Below are positions 51,838 to 63,307 of a DNA stretch of 64,000 bases, in pieces. How positions within the stretch are numbered: position 1 is the stretch's first letter; each line of letters begins with the position of its first letter. Source of the stretch: Flectonema sp. DT1601 (taxonomy: Eukaryota; Euglenozoa; Diplonemea; Diplonemida; Diplonemidae); contig OZ025794.1 of the NCBI GenBank assembly GCA_964019425.1, forward strand, positions 620,001 through 684,000, in the 5' to 3' direction. The position numbers and the translations under genes were made by a program. The notes below the pieces were generated by a model. It ran no database searches, was not told where the DNA came from, and saw only the letters and a program-made list of their open reading frames with translations.

Positions 51838-52089
51838 ATAGTAATACATTGTGCGAAGTTTTTCTTTCCTTAAATCGTGTTTTAACCCGTAAAGCGATTG
51901 AAATATGATCGCCACCAACCTTTCTATCGATGATGACCTAACAACACGCTCTGTCAAGTGACAGTTCGTGGAAAGTAATCGGAATACAGTTGTGTTTTTA
52001 AAATAAAAGAAAAAGACAGAAAGAAAAATCGCTGTTTTTTTTTTTTTTTTTTCCGTAACAATGCCCCGTCGCGACGAAAAAAAAGAATG

Positions 52090-52121
<32 letters not shown>

Positions 52122-52274
52122 ACAAGAAGATTTCCTTCTCCTTCAGTGGGTAAGAAAATTTGTTCTAATTATTTATAACAAAACTAACAAGTTGGAGTTA
52201 TTATTAACCTATGTGGGGTATTCTCAATATAAACAACTCAATTCCCTCCCCCACGCAAAGCACATCATTGATTA
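51838..52274. other. intergenic region
   Basis: No gene seen. Contains T (52035-52052) and A (52089-52118) runs; a C-rich tract ends at AAAG 52260 before the next ATG. Confidence 0.6.
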
Positions 52275-52796
52275 ATGAATACATTCTACGAGGAAGAAAT
52301 ACTAACTTATGGCTCGGGTGATATACTTTTAGCAACACACAATGAGGAGTTGCAGAGAGTAAAGATAGAAACAAAAGAATTGTTGGGAATGAGATGGATT
52401 ACTGTTTTGTTTAATATGGCTGGTGGTGACTCCACTCATACGGTTGTTGCTGAATGTTCTTCCTCGTTAAATGATAATAATAAAGCTTTAATAACAACTA
52501 ACTGTGAGATCAAAACAGAAAATATCAAAGCATTGGCTCAGCTTCCCGAACCGTTAAAATCTGATGTCAGTTTTAATAAGAAAATGTTGTCAGATATTAT
52601 TAATTTTCGTAATCTTGATCCTATCCGACCTCCTCCCTCTCAACAAAGTCTTTTGATGTCACCAATTACACTTCCTGTTAATAGAAGAGTTACTTCAAAG
52701 TTATCGGTAGATGTGAAAACATATTTAACACGAGATAATCCTCTCTACCCCTCCGGGGAGACATATTTTTGTGATGTAGTCACGAGACTGTTGTAA
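52275..52796 (+). CDS. unknown protein
   Basis: A 173-residue acidic-to-neutral protein with no recognised domain. The N-terminal half looks beta-rich (EEILTYGSGDILLATHNEEL, KELLGMRWITVLFNMAGGDS). The C-terminal part has a Pro-rich linker (LDPIRPPPSQQS) and ends ETYFCDVVTRLL. Coding composition and a stop-free frame support it. The upstream acceptor, CCCACGCAAAG, is weaker than at neighbouring genes. Confidence 0.65.
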   Translation: MNTFYEEEILTYGSGDILLATHNEELQRVKIETKELLGMRWITVLFNMAGGDSTHTVVAECSSSLNDNNKALITTNCEIKTENIKALAQLPEPLKSDVSFNKKMLSDIINFRNLDPIRPPPSQQSLLMSPITLPVNRRVTSKLSVDVKTYLTRDNPLYPSGETYFCDVVTRLL

Positions 52797-52927
52797 ACCT
52801 TTTCGCATCGACAAACTGTTTCTTCTCAGGTTCGATTTCTATCGAAACTTGTCAATCGGTTTTACTTTCGTTAACATTTAAAACACCTCTTCGATCCTCA
52901 CTTCTTTCCAGAATGTAAAAACCAAAC

Positions 52928-53305
52928 ATGTCATACCGTCAAGTATTACTACTAACAATGGGTGTTGCTTGCGCAGTGTTTGGAACTGCAGCTGTTCTTA
53001 CCGACAAACAACAAACAATTCCACACGGATTAGTGGCCTGTTGCTGTGGATGTGCTTACGTCATGTTGTTACATACTATTCACGGAGACTTACAAAGACC
53101 TGGATTGTTAGTACCTGTATTTATGCTAATCGGAATATTTGGTATGTATAGCAAGCTACAACATGGTAACTGTCCTGATCTTAGTTATAAACTGAAGGAT
53201 TTAGAAGTAAGAAATAAAGAACTAGCAGAGCAATGGAATATCGTAACCGCATCACATGTGTTGATGTCAGCAGAACTTGAGAAGCTTCAAAATGGGAAGA
53301 CTTAA
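52928..53305 (+). CDS. small multi-pass membrane protein with C-terminal coiled coil
   Basis: A 125-residue protein with three predicted TM helices (QVLLLTMGVACAVFGTAAVL, GLVACCCGCAYVMLLHTI, PGLLVPVFMLIGIFGMYSKL), then a short amphipathic coil (LKDLEVRNKELAEQW, LMSAELEKLQNG). No signal peptide is separable from the first helix. Size and layout resemble TMEM-type small proteins, but I cannot name a family. Start: ATG 16 nt after the textbook acceptor CTTCTTTCCAG at 52911. Confidence 0.72.
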   Translation: MSYRQVLLLTMGVACAVFGTAAVLTDKQQTIPHGLVACCCGCAYVMLLHTIHGDLQRPGLLVPVFMLIGIFGMYSKLQHGNCPDLSYKLKDLEVRNKELAEQWNIVTASHVLMSAELEKLQNGKT

Positions 53306-53560
53306 TAAAATATCTTATCGAGTACGTTGTTGGTATTCAGAATTTAGTTTGTTGTTGTTCGTTTTAATTGTCTTACGTAAATTATATTAACCCCCCCACC
53401 TCTGTTCTACACTATAACGTATGAATTACTGTCGAAACTTATTAGTTACTTCAAAGATGTTAAATTATAGTTGTGTTAATACTATACAATACAGTTTTGT
53501 ATTTTACAAATTCAAACATTCAACCCCCACTTCTGTAGCTACTCCCCTTCTCTTTCAATT

Positions 53561-54166
53561 ATGGAATCTTCTCCGATAATGTCGTTAAGTGATCAGCAGG
53601 CAACTCTCCTTCTGTTGGTATCTGAAGCACGGCGCTTAGACATCGCGACCGTTAAAAAGGCCAACGGAAGTCTTCGGACGGAAGAAATGAAAGAATTGAA
53701 CCAGAAATGGGGACAGCTTAAAAGAGAAATGCTGGACAGGCTGTACAGTGGGGAGTGTCTCAGAACAGTACGTGCAATGTTGGCTTGTAGGTATCCGTTC
53801 TTGGGTGTAAAAACTCCAGAAAACTTAGAAGAGTCAAAGAGGAAGAAGGAACTTCTTTTGTACGAAATTAACTGCGCGAGATATCAAAATTCATCATCTG
53901 AACCTTCTTCTGATCCTTCTTCTGAAGAAGAAAACATGAGCTCAGACGAAGAAGAACAGGTTGATGAAGATGACTCGTCTTTTACTTTTTCATTCAACTC
54001 TTCACACTCTTCAGAAGATGAGGATTCTCTCTTCGATTTCAACTTACTAACGCGGCCTTCCTCCACTGCTGAATTATCAAGAGAACTGATCTTCAATTTT
54101 GACCAACATACTTCCTCTACCATTCCAGAGTCGGGTTCGTTTGTGAAGGATTTCTGGGAGAACTGA
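53561..54166 (+). CDS. unknown acidic-tailed protein
   Basis: A 201-residue protein. Residues 1-110 are helical (QQATLLLLVSEARRLDIATV, EEMKELNQKWGQLKREMLDR). They are followed by a Ser/Glu/Asp-rich acidic region (EEENMSSDEEEQVDEDDSS) with many casein-kinase-type sites, ending ESGSFVKDFWEN. The N-terminal helices have a remote Myb/SANT-like or four-helix look, but no family is assignable. Start: first ATG, 22 nt after the CTTCTGTAG acceptor at 53538. Confidence 0.68.
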   Translation: MESSPIMSLSDQQATLLLLVSEARRLDIATVKKANGSLRTEEMKELNQKWGQLKREMLDRLYSGECLRTVRAMLACRYPFLGVKTPENLEESKRKKELLLYEINCARYQNSSSEPSSDPSSEEENMSSDEEEQVDEDDSSFTFSFNSSHSSEDEDSLFDFNLLTRPSSTAELSRELIFNFDQHTSSTIPESGSFVKDFWEN

Positions 54167-54326
54167 GAACGTTCTTTATTGCGTTTTGCTTCCTCCCATT
54201 TAATTACCTTTTTTTTCCCTTTTTTCGTCTGGTTTCTACCCTCTCCATTGTGGGCTGGGCATAGCTTTAAAAAAAAAAAAAAAATCTTTTTTGAAAAAAT
54301 TAAAAGTTTTTCAAAAAAAAAACAAC

Positions 54327-54357
<31 letters not shown>

Positions 54358-54755
54358 ATCCTCGATTTTTCGGGTACTGTTGCATAACATTGAAATGTCA
54401 ACACATTTGGTGTTTTCATTTCAACTTGTGATAGCTACCCTACCTGCCGACGAGTCAATGTTTTGATTATGTTTTACGGGAACAAAAAGAAAACCCAAGC
54501 CTTAAAAAGTAGAGCAACGGAGTCTATTTCAATTAATAAAGCAAGGCTAGAAGAATTCTGCAATGTTTTTATTAACTGAAACGTGGAGTGCTAAAAATTA
54601 CCCTTTTCCGCTTCCTCACAAGAGGTGTGTATGTTTGATCAACAACGCCTTGCTACCTCTTTCCCAATTGAAACTGATAACTTTTCTAGCTACACTGTTT
54701 TCTTGGATTGAGTACAGGGTCACTTATTGATCTGTGAATGAAAAAAAAAAAACCC

Positions 54756-54790
<35 letters not shown>

Positions 54791-56261
54791 AGAGAACTTG
54801 GTCAGCGTCTGAGCAAAGGCTCTTGCGCATGAGGAAACTAAGTTCTTAGCTGCCCAATAAAAACCCCTTTAGATGCCCCTCTCTGAACCTCAACATGCAC
54901 GAAATCAGTGCATTCTCGTACTTCTGTTTAGCTCTCCAAAAAATATGTAACGGATACTTTACTTTTCTTTTCAACAAAAAAAAAAAAAAAAAAAATTATA
55001 TTTGCAGATTGTTTGGTTACTGTTCGCATAACCAAAAAATAGTTTTTTTCTTTTTTTTAAATATTATAGGTTTCCGTTTTTGTTTATACTACTTCGCAGA
55101 AAGAGTGAGAATCAAAAAAAAAATCAAAAACAAATAATCTGGTTTTAGAACCGAAAAAGATAACAATCGGCGAACTTTTTTTTTTACGTATTTACTTATT
55201 TTCTTTTTTTACTCTGGTGGTGCTTGTCATAAAACGGTTTGTTTCTGTCCTGTTATTTGTACTTTCGTACCAACTTTAAGAAAAAAAATAAAATAAAAAC
55301 TTTTACTCCTTTTACGTGGATAACTTGCAAAAAAAATAATAGAAAAAAAAAAAAAAAAAACTAATCAAAATGATGAAAACAAAAACAAGGGAATTGAGTC
55401 CGAAAAAAAAAAAAAAATTGTAGAACTTCGTAGATGATCCTCGCGTCTCATTCGATATTAATGTTCAAGCGTACTTGGAGCTCGTCGGTACAGTGGGTCG
55501 CTACTGTTCACGATCCTTGATAAAAGGAAGCCCAGCCAAGACATGTGTGTGAGATAAAAAATTATTCGTTTCCTCGCAATTCAATTTTCTTTTCCTCTTC
55601 AACATCTGATCTTCTGTTCTAACGATATGTGTATACTTAACTGCTGTATTGTTGCGTTGTTCCCGTTGTAGCTCTTATTGAAGTATTTCACTCAAACCCT
55701 GTTCAGTATTTCCCTCCTTTTTTAAGTATCTGATTTTCGTGCAATATTAAATATCCCCCTTTTGCTATCCTTTATGCTGAAAAACTGCAGAAATAATCTG
55801 AGAAAAGGTTCAATATACTACCGCAGTACTTGGTTCTCTTTGAGAGTCACTTACTGGTACCCGGTGGTTGCTTGAAGCTAACGAACTAAATAATGCGGAT
55901 GGGGTTCTCTCCTTTCAGTTGGTCCTGGTTGGGTTACTATCAATCAATCTTTCCCAAGGTCGCGCAAATACGGTTTTAGTTGTTTGTGTGTAATGTCATC
56001 TTCTAATAGTTGGCTCGTCAAATAATACATCTGAAGTAAGGTAAAACAAGGAGCTTACTCAGGTTACGTATTGTGTCTGCATACCGCAAGATACGTTCAG
56101 ATAACAGTGGCAATGGAAAAAAAAACTTTATGCATTGTCACTGCCCCAAACAGTTGGGAAGAAAACACCAATTGTCATGGTATATTTCTGATTGTTTTTT
56201 GATGTACAATATGGACTTCCTATCCCATAATAAAACGAAAACGAATTTAAATCGCCGCATG

Positions 56262-56292
<31 letters not shown>

Positions 56293-57977
56293 GCTCTTTG
56301 TCTTTATCTTTGTTAAGTTACAGTATTGTACTTCTGTAGCCTCCCTGGATTTTATTTCTGTAGTCGTGTTTGTCTGGTGATTGTGGGTTTGTTGTTTACT
56401 GATGAAAAATAAAAAAATATTTAAAAAAAAAAAAAAAAAGTTATCTCAGATGTGGTGATCCAGTCACACTGAAGACACATTATTTGGATTGTCTGACTGT
56501 GTACTGGAAAACTAATCGCCATATTTTTTTCTGATAACTTAAAAAGATGTAAATATTATAAAGGGACTTGCTTGAGACGGCGAGTATCCTCCTATTTATC
56601 GATGTCACGTGTAGTAAATATAATATAACCAGCTTGCACATATCGAATTTCCGTAACGCGGAATTAAGAGGAAGACTTGTGCCATACGGGCTGTTTTTTT
56701 TTACCGTTTTTAAAAAATTAAAAATTGTGTTTTTTTAAGTTCTTTCTTATGTTAGTTTCTTCAGTGTTTTAATGGGCAGGCCAGAGAGTATTTTCGGTTA
56801 CCCGCAAATCCCTTTTCCCTCTCCCGTTTTTTTGATCTCTTTCCCCGATTGGTATGTTATGTACTTGTTCTGCAAGAAAGAAATGAAAGGAGAAAAAAAG
56901 AATCAAAAGAGATATCCTTGTTAAGAACGTTCTGTCGCATGCAATAGGGACATAACTTCCAACCAGTGGTACGCCAATCGTCAATCGAAAATGGGTGTTG
57001 GTTTTTGTAGCAGTCCGTCCTGAACAAAAAAAAAAAAAAAAAAAAAAAAAAAGAATATTAAAAAATAATCAACGTGGGGTTATAAATTGTTTCTTCTCAT
57101 GGTAGCATTCATTTTAAAACCTCTCTTAGCGTGTGAAAAGAGTTAGTTAGCAGATCGTTTCCAGACCTACTTGGAATCAAACTGCTACTCTCATTATTAT
57201 AAATATCTCATCGTTAGTACTAAACAACTAGTTCCATGAATTAGTTGTCTGACAACAGCCTTGGAGTGCTCCTTTTATCGTTCCGGAGCTTGCAAGTGCT
57301 GGTCGGTACAATTAAAAATATTTGTAACATTACTCGTAGCCAATCTCTCCGTGTGTTTGGTACTTCTTCAGACTTACTTGAAGCTTGTGATGTTTGTTGC
57401 AAAGCAGGTCTGACAACAATTATTGTTTTTTTTGATGTCATCCAGACTTACTTGGAAAGACCTACTTGCGCTTGATTAAAAGAAATTCAGCCACTCTAAG
57501 TGTTGGCATGAAAAAGTCGATACCATAATGGTGTGTTGTTGGCAAGAAACATTGCCCGTAGTAGATGTTTTTTTTTTTTTTTTTTTTTTAAGTTGCGAGT
57601 TCTCACGAGAATCTGTTGTCGGAGTTGCCTTGACTTTTCCCAAAGGCCATGTATTCTTATTAAAGCCTAGAATCAAACAGCAAAAAGTTTTGTATTTGTA
57701 ACAATTCGAAATAGTTGTTTTTTTTTTTTCCCTTTCCAAGACAACCCCCATTTCGCTTTTTGCTGTTCCTTCGGTAATTTCTGTTTATATGATGTTTGTC
57801 TTTGTGTCCCTCCCAACAGTATGTATCGCTTACGTTTGCTAATCTGCTTTGTTGTTTTCAGTTTTCTGTCAGCGTAGCTGATTTTAAAGATTTTTTTTTT
57901 GGTTGTTGTTTTTTTACGGTTTTACTTATGAAGAAAACTTCTTGTCTTTTTTTTAAAAAAAAAAAAGGAAGAGGGTG

Positions 57978-58023
<46 letters not shown>

Positions 58024-60001
58024 TAAACAGTTGTAACCCTTCTGTTTTTATTATGCTGTTTATTTGTTTTTCTTTTCTCCTTTTTTTTCATTCTCTCAGC
58101 CGGTTGCTGCATGTATTTTGCGGCAACAGACAAAAAAACAAAACGGAAGAATTATTAAATGAAAAAAAAAAAAAAAAAAACTATTTTCAAAGAAATCTAG
58201 ACAACATATTTGCAACTTAACGTCGTAAATATCGAAAAAAGATTACTGTACGTTTCCCAGCGTCTAGTGATGTAGGAAATAGTTGGGAGACAATGCGAAC
58301 ACTAAAAAGTACTAACCCGTGATGTGCTTCTGTCCCCGTGATTTACAAGAGAACGTTCTTGGCTTTGACCGCCTCTTTTCCTATCCCCATTTCCCCCTCT
58401 CCCTTGTCAATAGAGCCTTGCTGGGTCTTCATGATGGCTTCACAAAAGAATAGAAGTTATTCTTTTATAGTAGAAATAGAATAAATAGGCATGACAAACA
58501 TATGCCTGATAATAATTTACTCCAAGCAGACCTTTAAGAAAATAGTTTGATGTTGGTGGTGGCGGATCCTTTCGGCGAAAAGGATGATTGGATTATTCCG
58601 TCATCGATCGACGCGCAAAACTGATTCGCGTTATCGTTCTACATGTAGAGAGACGACAAAATCATTATAAAGATAGTACTTTGTAGTTTATTATAATCTC
58701 TCTGCGAATGTTGAACTGCTGAAACAGAAAATGAAATGGCCTTCGACGGCTGAATCTTTTTTTTTTTTGTGAGGCAAAATAGAATGAAGCGGTCCTTCTT
58801 GCCCTCCCCTCCCTCCCCTTTAAATATGTTGGTTTAATGATTTGCTTACGTTTTTCAGGATTTTTCAATTTTTGTTATTTGCTTTTTTTTTTTTTTTTTT
58901 TTTTCGATCAGCTTTCCTCCCATCAGCAATATATTATTAGTTTTAGCAACTCTTTTATAAGTAAAAAAAAGAAAAAAAAATTTAAAAACAAATGCGTGGA
59001 ATTTTTTAAAAAAAAAAAAAAAAGTTTGTTATTCTTAATTTTGTGAGAGTTAGTTTCCTTTTGCAATGGAAGTACTTTAGTGAAATACTCTTTGCGTGAT
59101 ATCGTGGCAGAGAGTGGTATTAGTTGACTTGAGTACTACCATTACGAAGAAACAATATTCAAAAAAAGAAGAATTCGCTGTGTGGCATGTTTTTGATGTT
59201 ATTTTTTCTTTCTATTTTTGAAATTTAAAACTTCGAACTAAACAAAAATGAGTGGCCTGCAAAAAAGAGTGCAGGCAGTGACGTTGAAAAAGTACGTAAG
59301 CTTAGTTTATCATTTGGTTCAATGTGTTTTCTTATGTTTTTTTTTTTATTATAATTTATTTGATGTAGTCTTCACAAGGATGGATGAAATGAAATAAAAT
59401 CAAAAAAAAAAAAAAAAAAGAGTTTAAAAACCCAACCCGCTCCCACATTTTTATTACTTGTTGTACTGGTTGACTGTCAGCTTTCGTTTGTTTTTATTTT
59501 TTAATATTACTTTTGTAGTATTTTGAAATTGTACAAATTGAAGCTGAATTCTGTGGTAGATTCTCATTCTTTATTCAACCGATATCTCTGTTCTCATCCC
59601 CGCCCCCGAAACCCCTTTTCATGTGTTTGATGGTTTGAGTGTGTACCTGCCTTAGTGCAGTCAACACACATACTCTGTTTCTTATTGAGTCTTTTTAATT
59701 TTGTCCAACCCGTGTTGGTAAGAAAAACCTTACCTACTCCGTTTTTCCCGTATTCTTTTTTTTGAAACAATTTCCTTTTTTTTTTTTTTAATTTTTTTTT
59801 TTTTTTTTCACTCCCCTCTCTTCACCCCCAAAAAATTTCATATTTTTTAGCTTTTGCTTCTCTGCTCTAGTGACATTAATTTTGTGATCCTTTGTGTTTA
59901 CACTCTTTTTTTTTCATGTGACAGGTGACTTGATTTTAACAACATCAGCTGGTGAGATTTTCTTACTATATATTTGCTACGTTTTCAGAACTGTTCTAGT
60001 C
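54167..60001. other. 5.8 kb gene-free region rich in homopolymers
   Basis: No protein gene supported. All ORFs are short and run through A or T tracts. Long runs include A tracts near 54319-54351, 54758-54787, 57024-57052, 57978-58020 (43 A) and 58159-58178, and T tracts near 57567-57589 and 58883-58904. Short polypyrimidine-AG strings occur but no coding frame follows. The region ends with the acceptor TACGTTTTCAG at 59988. No tRNA, rRNA or transposon ORF recognised. Confidence 0.55.
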
Positions 60002-61417
60002 ATGAATATAATTAACGTTGGCGTGGATCTGATCTACTGGTGGCAACCTTTGACTAATCATCAAAAACAATGGATGACAGTCACACGTGAGAGATATAAA
60101 ATAGAAATAGAACAAATATCATCAATGCACGATTTAGAATTGAGTTTTATATTTGTTGAGGGAATCACATCCATAAAACAAAATCTAATTAACGTAGAGT
60201 CACAGAAGAGATCGGCAATAGGACAGCAGAGTGAATCTTTATTTTATATGATGGGAGCGATGTTTATATCATTTCAGCAGAATTTTTATTTAAATCGATT
60301 GACATTTCAATTCTTCCAACGAAATGAACAAATTGAGCGCTTCCGCTTACTTCGAATAGAGATATTGCAATTCCACAATCTCAGCAGTCGAATTATTTCA
60401 CATCAGCAGTTGGTACGTCAGAATGACTTCTCTTTACGACATGTGACAGAGGAAGAGATATTACAACGATCTCATACTGAGAAAGTATTCATCAACTTGT
60501 TAAGACAGAAATTAATATTCGCAACCAAAACAATCCGTCGGAAGATTAAAAGTACCTCCGCAGAGGAAGCCGTTATAAAAAAGGAATCAGAACAGAGATT
60601 GAAAGTTGAATCAGAACACTGGTCGAAGATAAAATGGATCATCAGAAAAATGAAAGGAGAGATAATTCACATCGAAGCAACAGAGAGAGGTCGGCTAGAG
60701 CAGTCAGCACTGAGGGATATTATTAGAAAGCAGAACTGTCTCGCAGCCTCGCGAGAGGCTTTGCAGCAACAGCTGCGTTTACGAAAACGAAAGCTTTTGC
60801 AAAAAAGCAACAGCGTTCCTACGGAAGTAATTCAACTTATTTTAGAATTCCTTACTTTGGTAGATCGATGTCATCTAAAGCAGACATGTGATGCAATGCG
60901 GAGGATGGTCTACTCGCATGAGGAAGTTTGCTGTCAGATGATCACCAGCTGCGTCAACAACATCGGCCGACCTCATCAAATGCTTCGGAAGTACATCCGC
61001 TCCGTCAAAGTTATTCAAAGCTGGTGGAAAACAACAACTGCAGCAATATTCGTACTCGAAAGGCTCTGTGGAGAAACTAATAATAGTACTCGTGGGATCT
61101 TATCTCGCCGTCGGCAAAACCGCATCTCTGTACTCAACTTCGATAACATCTCAAAAGCCAGAACCGTTCTATTCCCCCTCAGCTCCTTTCAAAGAGGAAG
61201 TAGTCCTTCGGTAATTATTTTAACATCTTTTTTATCATCCGAGTGTTGGATATGCGAGTTGCCGGATCCTAATTCTCACATTTCGAGATGCACTCACTGC
61301 GGGAAGACATTTCATGAGACTTGCGGAGTGAGCCGCAACTACTGTCTTGGGAGATGCGCTGCTGCTGTTGAAGCTGCTTCTGTGACCAAATCTCTTTTGA
61401 GAATTAAATTAAGTTAA
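60002..61417 (+). CDS. coiled-coil protein with F-box-like and zinc-finger segments
   Basis: A 471-residue protein. Residues 1-270 are mostly long charged helices. Residues about 272-304 (VPTEVIQLILEFLTLVDRCH and on) resemble an F-box, which would recruit an SCF ubiquitin ligase. An IQ-like patch SVKVIQSWWKTTT lies near 340. Residues about 415-452 form a C-x2-C ... C-x2-C ... H-x2-C zinc-finger pattern (CWICEL, CTHCGKTFHETC) of PHD/C1-like type. The order coil, F-box, zinc finger is unusual and each assignment is by pattern only. The frame is open 36 codons further upstream without an ATG; ATG 60002 follows the acceptor by 13 nt. Confidence 0.72.
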   Translation: MNIINVGVDLIYWWQPLTNHQKQWMTVTRERYKIEIEQISSMHDLELSFIFVEGITSIKQNLINVESQKRSAIGQQSESLFYMMGAMFISFQQNFYLNRLTFQFFQRNEQIERFRLLRIEILQFHNLSSRIISHQQLVRQNDFSLRHVTEEEILQRSHTEKVFINLLRQKLIFATKTIRRKIKSTSAEEAVIKKESEQRLKVESEHWSKIKWIIRKMKGEIIHIEATERGRLEQSALRDIIRKQNCLAASREALQQQLRLRKRKLLQKSNSVPTEVIQLILEFLTLVDRCHLKQTCDAMRRMVYSHEEVCCQMITSCVNNIGRPHQMLRKYIRSVKVIQSWWKTTTAAIFVLERLCGETNNSTRGILSRRRQNRISVLNFDNISKARTVLFPLSSFQRGSSPSVIILTSFLSSECWICELPDPNSHISRCTHCGKTFHETCGVSRNYCLGRCAAAVEAASVTKSLLRIKLS

Positions 61418-61678
61418 TCGATCCGGCGAAGTGAATTTACACGCTGCTATTTATAAGTTTACGTTCGTTTTTGTCGCCATTGTTTTTATTCGTTTTTTTT
61501 TTTGTTATTATTTGTAATCGCGTTGTCTGCAATGATTACAAAGGTTTTGTTACACGTCGTGGATTGGAATCCGAATCTGTCTTTCCAGACGGACTCTTGA
61601 AGATTACCTCCGCTTTTTTGCAACACCAGTTTGAATTCTTAAGTACATCATTCATGTCACCTCAGGTCAGCAACAAAT

Positions 61679-63307
61679 ATGGAGGGGCACCTTCAGCCAG
61701 TGCGGATGCCGAAGGTGTTCGAAGAGTACTTTGGAATGTTATCTGGAGTGACACTTTATTTTATGGACAACATACTCCGCGGTGGGAGGCGGGGTAGCTG
61801 GCGTAAGAAAGTTATTGTTGTAACATCACACGCAGTGTTTATGTGCGCAGTTGATGGAAATATAAATCGTTGTATTCCTCTAAAAGAAATATCAGAAGTT
61901 GTGTATGGTGGCGCTCAACAGTTTGTAGTTCTGGTGGTGCCAACTGAGAATGATCAGAGGTCGTTTGATGTGCTGTTGAGAATATCTGAAAACCTTCCTC
62001 TGTTAATAAATGTTCTTCAAAACTTAACTTATGGAAGACGGTTGGAAGCTGGGAAACCAGCCACTCAATTTAAAGTTGTTCAGAACACCCAGTCATTTCC
62101 TCTTCAAGCGTTTAACTTCACGAGACCAGAAGGCTGGAAGATGAAACTCGACAGAGAGATGGTCGACTGCGTGACTGCTGGCACGCCAGCATCCTCAAAA
62201 CAGCCAATTAATTCACTTCCATCTCCAGTTAGTTTCCCTATCCACGATTCATCATTATGGCATCCTTCTCGAAGAGATGAAGCAGCAGCTACAATCCAAC
62301 GAGCTGTTCGCGATAAGCAAATCCCCACCCCAGCACGTTCGCAGTCTGCATCGCCGTCACCTAAGAGGCAGTCTGAAGGAGACCAGTTTCAATCTGTTAT
62401 ATTAAAGAAATTAGAATCTATGGAGAGGGAAATCCAGGAGTTGAAAAAAGTTTCCCGTCAGGCTTCACCAGCTGCTGCTGATCACAAAACTAGAGAAATG
62501 TCGCTGAGATCGTACGATGAAGTCAAAGCAATCCGACAGGAATTGGCATCAGAGGGATTGATAGCTCCGAGTAGCGCATGGAATGAAATGTTCTCTCCAA
62601 CAAAGAGAGGACGTACTTCTAGAGAAGGAGCTATTCCTGGAAAGAAGAATGGAATTGATGGATACTTCGTACCGACATCCAGTCCGATTGCTAATTATCG
62701 AGAATCTGAATATGACGACGATCTGCCTGGAGCAGCTCCTCGAACTGCAAGTCCGATGAGTGATACTCGATGTTGGAATTGCAGAAGGGATCTCACAGGT
62801 GAGGATGTTCTCCCTCGTTGTTCTGGTTGTAGGGCAGCAGTTTACTGTGGAAGACAATGTCAAACTGTTCACTGGACTTATCATAAAACTGAATGTCAGC
62901 AGTTGAATAGCGGAGGTGGGCTGCAGCAATCACCTCAACCTGCAGAGCGGAAGGGTTACTCACTCCAACCACAACAACAGCAAGTTTATATTGTTGACCA
63001 GCGTCACAATGGGGAAATTGCTCAACTAAGACCGACTGAGAAATCATCTCCCAGTAACATTCCTCCACCACCACCTGGACCTCCTCCTGCAGCATCTCAT
63101 ATGGCACCTGATCCTATTCGTGATGGAGTTCATAGTTATGAAACAATTAAACCAACTCCTAGACCTCAAGCTCCACCTGCTCCTTCAACAAAGGAACTCC
63201 CCAACTCCGTAGAACAATATGATCATTTATTTAATACTTACAGAGATTATTATACAGGTCTTATGAGTGGTTCTGATCCACTCCCACCACCAGATATTTA
63301 TTCATAA
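61679..63307 (+). CDS. PH-like, IQ and MYND zinc-finger protein
   Basis: A 542-residue protein. Residues about 10-125 look like a PH-type fold (RKKVIVVTSHAVFMCAVDGN, RCIPLKEISEVVYG), a layout also typical of many euglenozoan hypothetical proteins. An IQ-like motif EAAATIQRAVRDKQ lies near 202, and a coiled-coil segment near 240-262 (ILKKLESMEREIQELKK). A complete MYND finger spans about 365-405 (CWNC, CSGC, YCGRQC, HKTEC). The last 135 residues are Pro/Gln-rich. MYND and PH-like domains suggest a protein- and lipid-binding scaffold, not an enzyme. Start: ATG 8 nt after the CTCAGGTCAG acceptor at 61670. Confidence 0.8.
   Translation: MEGHLQPVRMPKVFEEYFGMLSGVTLYFMDNILRGGRRGSWRKKVIVVTSHAVFMCAVDGNINRCIPLKEISEVVYGGAQQFVVLVVPTENDQRSFDVLLRISENLPLLINVLQNLTYGRRLEAGKPATQFKVVQNTQSFPLQAFNFTRPEGWKMKLDREMVDCVTAGTPASSKQPINSLPSPVSFPIHDSSLWHPSRRDEAAATIQRAVRDKQIPTPARSQSASPSPKRQSEGDQFQSVILKKLESMEREIQELKKVSRQASPAAADHKTREMSLRSYDEVKAIRQELASEGLIAPSSAWNEMFSPTKRGRTSREGAIPGKKNGIDGYFVPTSSPIANYRESEYDDDLPGAAPRTASPMSDTRCWNCRRDLTGEDVLPRCSGCRAAVYCGRQCQTVHWTYHKTECQQLNSGGGLQQSPQPAERKGYSLQPQQQQVYIVDQRHNGEIAQLRPTEKSSPSNIPPPPPGPPPAASHMAPDPIRDGVHSYETIKPTPRPQAPPAPSTKELPNSVEQYDHLFNTYRDYYTGLMSGSDPLPPPDIYS

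Noticed and set aside
57245-57475. 76-codon frame in the gene-free right region
   Set aside because: No acceptor-linked start and no recognisable protein character; isolated among homopolymers.
61210-61242. T-rich 33-nt stretch in the F-box-like gene as an intron
   Set aside because: In frame and GT...AG-like, but shorter than any other intron here (48 nt minimum) and without the AACAG-type end.
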